Source: Caldiserica bacterium UBA646
Lineage (GTDB): Bacteria > Caldisericota > Caldisericia > Caldisericales > Caldisericaceae
NCBI GenBank assembly: GCA_002299965.1
Contig: DBOM01000066.1
Span: forward strand, 1 to 12,303
Length of the DNA: 12,303 bases
Direction of reading: 5' to 3'
The notes beneath the pieces are model-generated. The model was not told the origin of the DNA. It saw only the letters and a list, made by a program, of their open reading frames with translations, and did no database searches. This document shows, piece after piece, positions 7,145 to 12,303 of the stretch; the stretch's first letter is position 1; each line of letters opens with the position of its first letter. Both the position numbers and the translations under genes were made by a program.

Positions 7145-7539
7145 AAAAAGCAAATTACTGTTTTGTGTGCAGCAAAACCAACTCAAAAGGTTTACATATG
7201 ACATTTGAGCGAATTGAAAATATGACTCTTGCAAAATTTGTGATAGAAAAAGAATATGAAGGATATCCTGGCATCGTTCATGGAGGAATCCTTGCTGCTA
7301 TTCTGGATGACGCAATGGGTAATATAAAGTACCTTGAAGGGTATATGGCATATACTGTAGAAATGAGCACAAGATATATAAATCCATCATTTGTAGGAGA
7401 AGAACTGCAAGTAAGAGCATGGCTCGAAAGCGCTCAGCACAAAATCGTCAAAGCAATTGGGGATATCAGAGATAAAAAAGGCGTTATAAAAGTACGAGCA
7501 AAAGCTAAATATTACATCAAAGGAAAAATCGAAGAATAA
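7141..7539 (+). CDS. PaaI-like hotdog-fold acyl-CoA thioesterase
   Basis: Hotdog-fold thioesterases of the PaaI/YigI group hydrolyse acyl- or aryl-CoA. The 132 residues show one 4HBT domain: CFVCSKTNSKGLHM (7-20, a Cys-x-x-Cys lead common in this subgroup), then the catalytic stretch GYPGIVHGGILAAILDDAMG (41-60) with the HGG motif (47-49) and acidic residues Asp56/Asp57, and strands YTVEMSTRYINPSFVGEELQVRAWLE and VKAIGDIRDKKGVIKVRAKAKY. The hydrolysed substrate cannot be told. The ATG overlaps the pcrA stop in an ATGA, so it is translationally coupled. It is probably the last gene of its operon: a promoter follows within 60 bp. No convincing hairpin terminator is seen in 7540-7570, so read-through is possible. 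Confidence 0.87.
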   Translation: MKKANYCFVCSKTNSKGLHMTFERIENMTLAKFVIEKEYEGYPGIVHGGILAAILDDAMGNIKYLEGYMAYTVEMSTRYINPSFVGEELQVRAWLESAQHKIVKAIGDIRDKKGVIKVRAKAKYYIKGKIEE

Positions 7540-7549
7540 CAATCAAGTT

Positions 7550-7577
7550 TTGAATCTGAGACTTCTTATTGTATAAT
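7550..7577 (+). promoter_or_regulatory. Strong housekeeping-type promoter of the coiled-coil/SPFH operon
   Basis: TTGAAT (7550-7555), a 16-bp spacer and a perfect TATAAT (7572-7577) lie 22 bp before the next gene. Transcription near 7584 would give a leader of about 16 nt holding the SD AAGGAGGG (7586-7593). This marks the start of a new transcription unit after the thioesterase gene. Confidence 0.72.
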
Positions 7578-7599
7578 AAAAAGATAAGGAGGGAGAAAA

Positions 7600-8103
7600 A
7601 TGGAAGATTTAAATAAAAAAATTAATGAAATGGAGAATCAGTATCAAAAGATTATCGAGAAAATTCCAGGATTTGCAGGTTATTTTGAAAGAGAAAAAAG
7701 AAGAACTGCAGATAAATTGCTACGCCAATACCTTGCAGACAGGCTAAGAAAAACGAAAGATGAATTGCTATCTAAAGGAAATGCGTTACTTAAAGAAAAA
7801 GAATTTGATGCACTGGAAGAACTGAATGAATTGATTAAAAATTTCCAATTCATTGTCGATAAGATAGAGTATGCACCACATGGTTACTCAGGATTTTTTG
7901 GCTCCATAAAAGCTGATACGAAAATACTTGATAGACTTTATGCAGTTGATGCTTCACTCCTATCGCTTATAGAGAAATCAGAAAAAATTGTAGCAGACGA
8001 GACAAAAACAGTAAAAGAAATTATAAGCAATATGAAAAATAACCTTAAGGATTTCAAAACTCTCTTGAACGAAAGACTCGAAATCCTTTCAGGTATAAAA
8101 TAA
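7600..8103 (+). CDS. Uncharacterised coiled-coil protein preceding SPFH gene
   Basis: I cannot assign a named family with confidence. The 167-residue protein is nearly all helical, soluble and highly charged, with no signal peptide or TM segment. Residues 1-20 and 45-80 look like coiled-coil heptads (for example LNKKINEMENQYQKIIEKI). A distinctive segment PGFAGYFEREKRRTADKLLR (24-43) and a central glycine-aromatic patch APHGYSGFFGSIKAD (92-106) interrupt the helices. A third helical stretch runs 118-165. From memory, similar PG(F/Y).GY..RE.RR.ADK proteins occur beside SPFH genes in other phyla, but I cannot verify this. It starts a transcription unit with a strong promoter and SD, and its stop overlaps the SD of the SPFH gene. 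A PspA-like adaptor role for the SPFH protein is inferred from context only. Confidence 0.85.
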   Translation: MEDLNKKINEMENQYQKIIEKIPGFAGYFEREKRRTADKLLRQYLADRLRKTKDELLSKGNALLKEKEFDALEELNELIKNFQFIVDKIEYAPHGYSGFFGSIKADTKILDRLYAVDASLLSLIEKSEKIVADETKTVKEIISNMKNNLKDFKTLLNERLEILSGIK

Positions 8104-8114
8104 GGAGGTAGATA

Positions 8115-9179
8115 ATGTTTTTAGAAATTATTCAATGGTTTGATAAAACCGGCACAGAAATTATACACAGAATTCCAGAACAGGGATCTGCCGATATAAA
8201 AATGGGCGCACAACTCATTATAAGAGAAACAGAAAGTGCAATCTTTTTCAGAGATGGAAAAGCAATGGATGTCTTCGGACCAGGAAGGCATATACTCTCC
8301 ACGCAAAACTTGCCCATCATTACGAGACTTCTTTCGCTGCCATACGGATTTAAAAGCCCATTCCAATCCGAAGTTATCTTTGTTGATAGAAAAGTATTTC
8401 CCAACTTAAAATGGGGAACAAGTCAGCCAATTCTTTTTAGAGACAAAGAACTCGAAGTAGTGAGACTCCGCGCATTTGGAATTTTCAGCGCAAGAATTGT
8501 TGACCCGTATCTATTTACGAATACAATTGTCGGAACACAAGACATATACACAACCGGGCAACTCCAGGAATTCTACAGATCTGTCATTCTCTCGCGGTTT
8601 ACAGATACATTAGGTGAATCTCTCACTTCTATCTTTGACTTGCCACAAATATATGATGAACTGAGTGGAGCTGCAAAATCACGCATTGCAACTGATTTTA
8701 ATAAGTACGGAATAGAACTTGTCGATTTTTATGTCTCATCCGTTACGGTTCCCGAAGAAGTCCAAAAAGTTATTGATGAAAAGACGGGAATGAATGCAAT
8801 TGGAAATATGAACCAGTATCTGCAGTTTAAAGCAGCTAAAGCAATTGAAGAAGCAGCAAAAAATCCTACTCCAGGGGGAACAGCTGCAGCTGGAGCTGGC
8901 CTTGGCATGGGCATGGGCATGGGAATGATCATTCCCGGAATGATGCAGCAAGCAATGAGTGCCGAAAAAGAAAAAGAGCAACTAATGATTAAATGTCCCG
9001 ACTGTGATGCTATCATTCCAGCAGATTCAAAATTCTGTCCCAAATGTGGATACAAACTTGCTGCAGATACACCTAAAACAATTGAATGCTCCAACTGCCA
9101 TAAACAAATTCCTGTCGACTCGTTATTCTGTTCTTACTGCGGATACAAAATTGCAAAAGAAGAAGAGAAAAAAGAATAA
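8115..9179 (+). CDS. SPFH-domain protein with two C-terminal zinc ribbons (YdjI / 'virion core protein'-like)
   Basis: SPFH (stomatin/prohibitin/flotillin/HflK-C) proteins form scaffolds on membranes. This 354-residue protein begins with an amphipathic segment, not a TM helix: MFLEIIQWFDKTGTEIIHRIP. The SPFH core runs about 25-225 and shows QLIIRETESAIFFRDGKAMDVFGPGRHIL, then LKWGTSQPILFRD (98-110) and LRAFGIFSARIVDP (118-131), typical of the COG4260 'virion core' group. A helical AAKAIEEAAK and a low-complexity linker (252-282) with GMGMGMGM lead to two zinc ribbons: Cys294/297/308/311 and Cys325/328/339/342, all ligands present. Bacillus YdjI of the pspA operon is the nearest studied relative I know. 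AGGAGGT, 7 nt from the ATG and overlapping the previous stop, fixes the start. The zinc ribbons probably bind a partner protein; nothing shows DNA binding. Confidence 0.88.
   Translation: MFLEIIQWFDKTGTEIIHRIPEQGSADIKMGAQLIIRETESAIFFRDGKAMDVFGPGRHILSTQNLPIITRLLSLPYGFKSPFQSEVIFVDRKVFPNLKWGTSQPILFRDKELEVVRLRAFGIFSARIVDPYLFTNTIVGTQDIYTTGQLQEFYRSVILSRFTDTLGESLTSIFDLPQIYDELSGAAKSRIATDFNKYGIELVDFYVSSVTVPEEVQKVIDEKTGMNAIGNMNQYLQFKAAKAIEEAAKNPTPGGTAAAGAGLGMGMGMGMIIPGMMQQAMSAEKEKEQLMIKCPDCDAIIPADSKFCPKCGYKLAADTPKTIECSNCHKQIPVDSLFCSYCGYKIAKEEEKKE
8904..8927 (+). repeat. GGCATG hexanucleotide tandem repeat coding for (Gly-Met)n
   Basis: Three exact GGCATG units (8904-8909, 8910-8915, 8916-8921) and one variant unit GGAATG (8922-8927, with an adjoining G run) encode the GMGMGMGM part of the linker between the SPFH core and the zinc ribbons. 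As the unit is 6 bp, slippage would change linker length without breaking the frame. Confidence 0.7.
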
Positions 9180-9350
9180 ATGTATCTCTGGATTATCATT
9201 GCCGTATGGTTTATCTGCGGTATTATAAGTAATATAATTGCAAAAGAAGAAAACCTTTCTTCAGGATATCGTTTCCTGCTTTTTTTAGAAGGGTTTATTG
9301 GGTTACTCTTTTTATTTATTTTTAAGAAAAAGAAAAATGAAAAAAAATAA
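9180..9350 (+). CDS. Small two-helix membrane protein (56 aa), unrecognised
   Basis: An ATG directly follows the SPFH stop (TAA-ATG, zero spacing) and opens a 56-codon frame ending at TAA 9348-9350. The product starts MYLWIIIAVWFICGIISNII (helix 1, residues 2-20), has a short polar loop AKEENLSSGYRF (21-32), a second helix LLFLEGFIGLLFLFIF (33-48) and a positive tail KKKKNEKK (49-56). This is a sound topology for a hairpin in the membrane with both ends inside by the positive-inside rule. Its 3' end overlaps the chosen DUF2207 start by 14 nt. No SD of its own stands out beyond the purine-rich AAAGAAGAAGAGAAAAAAG before the SPFH stop, so it likely relies on coupling. It fills what would otherwise be a 157-nt gap in a very compact operon. 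Function unknown; a small partner of the SPFH or DUF2207 protein is plausible. Confidence 0.68.
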   Translation: MYLWIIIAVWFICGIISNIIAKEENLSSGYRFLLFLEGFIGLLFLFIFKKKKNEKK

Positions 9351-11217
9351 AAAATACATTATCATCTTAACCTTTGCTTTACTTATAATCTCGTTTATTA
9401 TGCCTATGGAAAATGCTTTTGCATCTTACCACTACAAAGAATGGAACGATGAAATAACCCTGAACAAAGATGGCACAATAAATGTTGTAGAAAACCTGTC
9501 AATTTATTTTGGTTCGCACGACAGCGGGACAGCTTACCACTGGCTCGAAAGATGGATTGATCTTAATCAGATTCAAAATATTACGGATGTGGAAGTTTTT
9601 GAGAACATTAATGGAACGCTTATCCCCTACGAAAAGAGCAGCAGCGGAACACCAGAAACATTCAGCGTAAGAACAGAGCATAACAGCTTTTATATAAAAT
9701 TAAACTACGAGGCAAAAAATACAGTAAAACACTTTGTGATAAAATACCAAATATTAGGGGCTACCAAATTAGGCGCTGTTGCATTCTATGAAGATGATGC
9801 CTCGTTCAACTACATCGCCATACCCTCAAAGAATGAAGTATCGATTGATAAAGCAATTGTTACGGTTCATATCCCTCACGGTGCACAAAAAGAAGAAATA
9901 AAAGCCTGGGGAGCAGGACTACCAACGGGCAGTGGAAACGTAACCATAGTAAATGGAAATGAAATTATATTAACAGGTTCAGAACTTGCACCCGGAGAAT
10001 TTATAGAGTTCTATATTGCATTTCCAAGAGGCCTGGTGGAAGAACCGGAAGGAATACAAATCTACCCGGGAAGTGCGAGAGATAAAGCGCAACAGCAAGC
10101 AGAAGCTGCTACAAGAGAAGCAAAAATAGCAGGCTTAAAAACTTTACTCGGTTTTTTACTTTTTATCATCATTGTAGTATGGATATTCCTCACCTGGTAC
10201 AAAAAGGGGAAAGATATCGTTTTGCCTCAATACGCAGAATACATAAAAGATCCACCATCAGATCTTCCACCTGCTGTTGTAGGTGCACTACTAAAACAAG
10301 GAGCGACACTAAAAGAAGTAATTGCAACTATATTAGACCTTGCAGATAGGGAATACATAAAAATTGAAGAAATAAATAAGGTTTTTGGTAAAAATGATTA
10401 TATCTATAGACGTACAGATAAAGATACCTCCACTCTTAATGCCTATGAACAAACGTTGATGAGATATATATTTGGAGGGTTAAACTCCATCCACTTATCT
10501 GAGTTGAAATATGAATTTTCGAAATATCTTCCTAAAATATATAGCAAAATCAACCAGGAACTTGTAACAAATGAATTTTATGAAGGCGGTAGCCCTGCAA
10601 AAGTGAAAGGAAAATACATTGGTATAGCCATATTTATGATAACACTTGGGTTGATCGTTCTCACGGCGATCGGGACTTCACTTGGCATAAGATTCCTTGC
10701 ATGGCCTCTCATTCCCGGAGGTATTATTGTACTATTTTTCGCACCTGCCATGCCAAGAAAATCGATGAAGGGAGCAAAAGAGCGAATGAAATGGCTTGCC
10801 TTCAAAAAATATCTTGAAGGCCTCGTTAAATATAAAAAAGCAGAAGAAGCACAGAATCTTTTCTCACAATACCTTCCATTCGCGGTTGTGTTTGGTATAG
10901 ATAAACATTGGATAAAAGAATTTTCAAGAGCAAATACCCCTGCACCAATCTGGTATATTCCTTATAATAGAGCTGGATATGGTTATTCAAATACAGGAGG
11001 ACTCTCTTCTGCAAAAGGGTTTGGTGGCACAAGCAATAATATTACAAATAGCATGAAAGGGTTTTCCCTTGATTCGATATCGCATGGTCTTAATTCATTG
11101 TTAAATAGTTCTGCAACAGTATTTACCTCCTCAAAATCTTCTTCCGGTGGAGGTGGCGGATTCTCCGGAGGTGGCGGTTTTGGCGGCGGTGGAGGAGGAG
11201 GTTCCTCAGCAGGATAG
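9337..11217 (+). CDS. DUF2207-domain membrane protein with signal peptide and glycine-rich C-terminus (YciQ-like)
   Basis: This 626-residue protein belongs to the uncharacterised DUF2207 group. Residues 1-29 are a signal peptide ending AFA, mature protein from about Ser30. The extracytoplasmic domain (about 30-235) carries the family pattern WNDEITLNKDGTINVVENLS followed by GTAYHWLERWIDL, then a beta-rich region with IPHGAQ and APGEFIEFYIAFPRG. A TM helix lies at about 268-287 and is followed by the cytoplasmic DLPPAVVGALLKQGATLKEV winged-helix-like segment (309-328) and REYIKIEE. A TM pair lies at about 427-447 and 453-471. The last 26 residues are Ser/Gly rich (GGGGGFSGGGGFGGGGGGG), common in the family. 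An upstream in-frame TTG at 9298 would add 13 residues ahead of the signal peptide; ATG 9337 gives a normal n-region (MKKNKK) and was chosen. Role unknown; context suggests the envelope. Confidence 0.87.
   Translation: MKKNKKYIIILTFALLIISFIMPMENAFASYHYKEWNDEITLNKDGTINVVENLSIYFGSHDSGTAYHWLERWIDLNQIQNITDVEVFENINGTLIPYEKSSSGTPETFSVRTEHNSFYIKLNYEAKNTVKHFVIKYQILGATKLGAVAFYEDDASFNYIAIPSKNEVSIDKAIVTVHIPHGAQKEEIKAWGAGLPTGSGNVTIVNGNEIILTGSELAPGEFIEFYIAFPRGLVEEPEGIQIYPGSARDKAQQQAEAATREAKIAGLKTLLGFLLFIIIVVWIFLTWYKKGKDIVLPQYAEYIKDPPSDLPPAVVGALLKQGATLKEVIATILDLADREYIKIEEINKVFGKNDYIYRRTDKDTSTLNAYEQTLMRYIFGGLNSIHLSELKYEFSKYLPKIYSKINQELVTNEFYEGGSPAKVKGKYIGIAIFMITLGLIVLTAIGTSLGIRFLAWPLIPGGIIVLFFAPAMPRKSMKGAKERMKWLAFKKYLEGLVKYKKAEEAQNLFSQYLPFAVVFGIDKHWIKEFSRANTPAPIWYIPYNRAGYGYSNTGGLSSAKGFGGTSNNITNSMKGFSLDSISHGLNSLLNSSATVFTSSKSSSGGGGGFSGGGGFGGGGGGGSSAG
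11140..11214 (+). repeat. Glycine-codon-rich low-complexity tract
   Basis: A GGN-rich run encodes the Ser/Gly tail of the DUF2207 protein, for example GGTGGAGGTGGCGG. Codons vary (GGT, GGA, GGC), so it looks kept by protein-level selection and not by recent slippage. It is locally much richer in G than the rest of the window. Confidence 0.75.
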
Positions 11218-11233
11218 GAGAAAAGGAGCATAT

Positions 11234-12303
11234 ATGAGCAAAAAAAAGAAAAAATCTATCATTAAAACTACATTCAAAATCATTCTTTTACTTATTGTGG
11301 TGATAACACTTGCCGGAGGCATTTTTGCTGTTACATACATAAACAAGTGTGCAAAGGATCTGCCCAACATATCAAGATTAACGTACAATCCGGAGCAGTC
11401 ATCTCAAATTTTTGACTACGAAGGAGAACTTATAACAAATGTTTATGCTTTTGAAAATAGGATTTACACACCACTGGACAAAATTTCTGATATTGCAAAA
11501 AAAGCTGTTATTGCTGAAGAAGACGAAAGATTTTATCAGCACGGTGCGTTAGACTACAGAGGCATAGCAAGGGCGTTCTGGACAAACTTAAAATACAAAA
11601 TGATAGTCGAAGGAGGAAGCACGATCACCCAGCAGCTTGCAAGGAGTTTGTTTCTAACAATGGAGCAAACATCGGAAAGAAAGATTAAAGAAGCTCTGCT
11701 TGCAATTGAGCTTGAAAAGAAATTCACAAAGGACCAAATATTAGAAATGTACCTAAATGAAGTGTATTTCGGTGCAGGAGCAAATGGAATTGAAGCAGCA
11801 GCTGAAACATATTTTGGCAAACATGCAATCGAATTAAACCTGGCTGAATCTGCAATGCTTGCAGGAGTACTAAAATCACCTTCTGGAGGCAATCCATTTG
11901 TTAACATGGAAGCAGCAAAAGAAGCACAAAAGATTGTACTTCAAAAAATGTTAAAAAATGGCTATATCACAGAAGAAGAATTAAAAGAAGCAGAAGAATT
12001 TGAATTGCATTATGTAGAAGAAAAAAGAGTAAACGATAATATGGGGTATGTTATTGATTATGTAAAAGAAGAAGTAGCAAAGAAATTTGGAGAAACAATG
12101 CTCTACTCAGGCGGATTAAAAATATATACTACAATTCAACCGAAATTACAGCTTGCCGGAAGTGAGGCAATTAATAAAGTTCTTACAAAAGCAGAGGATG
12201 ATGGCATTTTTCCAAAAGACACAAGAAATTCGAAAGATGCTATTCAACCACAAGCTGCTCTTACCGCTTTAGACACAAAAACCGGAGCAATACTTGCAAT
12301 GGT
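11234..12303 (+). CDS. Class A penicillin-binding protein (PBP1A-type), N-terminal part, cut by window edge
   Basis: Class A PBPs polymerise lipid II into glycan chains and cross-link them outside the membrane. The 356 complete codons seen hold a lysine-rich cytoplasmic tip (MSKKKKKS), one TM helix (about 14-36) and a full GT51 glycosyltransferase domain (about 58-230): EEDERFYQHGALD with catalytic Glu96, EGGSTITQQLARSLFL (126-141), KIKEALLAIELEKKFTKDQILEMYLN (150-175), VYFGAGANGIEAAAETYFGK and LAESAMLAGVLKSP. The linker follows, with GGLKIYTTI, and the transpeptidase domain begins with QPQAALTALDTKTGAILAM (339-356). The serine nucleophile (SxxK) lies beyond the edge. AAAAGGAGC, 16 nt after the DUF2207 stop, supplies the SD (GGAG 11224-11227). 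No internal promoter is evident, so it is probably co-transcribed with the SPFH/DUF2207 module. Confidence 0.95.
   Translation, partial: MSKKKKKSIIKTTFKIILLLIVVITLAGGIFAVTYINKCAKDLPNISRLTYNPEQSSQIFDYEGELITNVYAFENRIYTPLDKISDIAKKAVIAEEDERFYQHGALDYRGIARAFWTNLKYKMIVEGGSTITQQLARSLFLTMEQTSERKIKEALLAIELEKKFTKDQILEMYLNEVYFGAGANGIEAAAETYFGKHAIELNLAESAMLAGVLKSPSGGNPFVNMEAAKEAQKIVLQKMLKNGYITEEELKEAEEFELHYVEEKRVNDNMGYVIDYVKEEVAKKFGETMLYSGGLKIYTTIQPKLQLAGSEAINKVLTKAEDDGIFPKDTRNSKDAIQPQAALTALDTKTGAILAM

Noticed and set aside
7540..7571. Imperfect inverted repeat after the thioesterase gene (ACAATCAAG against CTTCTTATTGT) as terminator
   Set aside because: Mismatches in the stem, no GC core and no T-run; it overlaps the next promoter.
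8729..9094. Minus-strand open frame of 121 codons opposite the SPFH gene
   Set aside because: Its product is an antisense image of the Gly-Met linker and zinc ribbons (proline/methionine rich); there is no SD or promoter and the plus frame is clearly coding.
9298..9336. TTG start extending the DUF2207 protein by 13 residues
   Set aside because: It puts extra hydrophobic and basic residues before an already normal signal peptide. ATG 9337 gives a standard n-region.
11554..11907. Minus-strand open frame of 117 codons opposite the PBP gene
   Set aside because: The opposite strand encodes a complete GT51 domain with all motifs; the minus frame has no recognisable features.
1..12303. CRISPR array, tRNA, rRNA, insertion sequence or prophage; the 'virion core' label of the SPFH protein as a viral sign
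   Set aside because: No regular spaced repeats, cloverleaf-like sequence, transposase or phage genes were seen. The 'virion core' name is a historical label of a cellular SPFH group and does not indicate a virus.

Overview
This is an AT-rich bacterial chromosome segment that is almost fully coding. RbfA, PcrA and a class A penicillin-binding protein show a bacterium with a peptidoglycan wall. Heavy use of AGA/AGG and ATA codons, A-rich leaders, strong GGAGG ribosome binding sites and compact overlapping genes suggest a low-GC, possibly thermophilic, deep-branching or Firmicutes-like lineage. A Caldisericota-type organism is my best guess, but this rests on style and gene content only. There are no tRNAs, rRNAs, CRISPR arrays, insertion sequences or signs of recent transfer.

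Region 1 (1-1082, minus strand) holds an ECF-type sigma factor and an overlapping gene for a one-TM anti-sigma-like protein that runs off the left edge. The 202-bp divergent spacer (1083-1284) contains a perfect 10-bp AT-only inverted repeat, an ECF-like TGAAACC element facing the sigma gene, and two tandem housekeeping-type promoters facing the plus-strand genes.

Region 2 (1285-7539, plus strand) is a tightly packed series: ccdA, rbfA, nrnA, then a 131-bp gap, sppA, a Yip1-family membrane protein, pcrA (TTG start) and a PaaI-like hotdog thioesterase. It mixes thiol-redox export, 30S maturation, nanoRNA/c-di-nucleotide turnover, membrane peptide proteolysis and DNA repair. rbfA-nrnA is the remnant of the widespread nusA-infB-rbfA-nrnA-truB order.

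Region 3 (7540-12303, plus strand) begins with a strong promoter (TTGAAT-16-TATAAT). It contains a coiled-coil protein of unknown function, an SPFH-domain protein with two C-terminal zinc ribbons (YdjI/'virion core'-like), a 56-residue two-helix membrane protein, a DUF2207 membrane protein with a glycine-rich tail, and the N-terminal part of a class A penicillin-binding protein cut by the right edge. Gaps are 0 to 16 nt or overlaps, so this looks like one operon. It resembles the Bacillus ydjFGHI phage-shock-like cluster (PspA, zinc ribbon, TPM/glycine-rich membrane protein, SPFH) with different partners. I regard this as the most interesting part of the window: a candidate PspA-less envelope-stress module joined to a cell-wall synthase.
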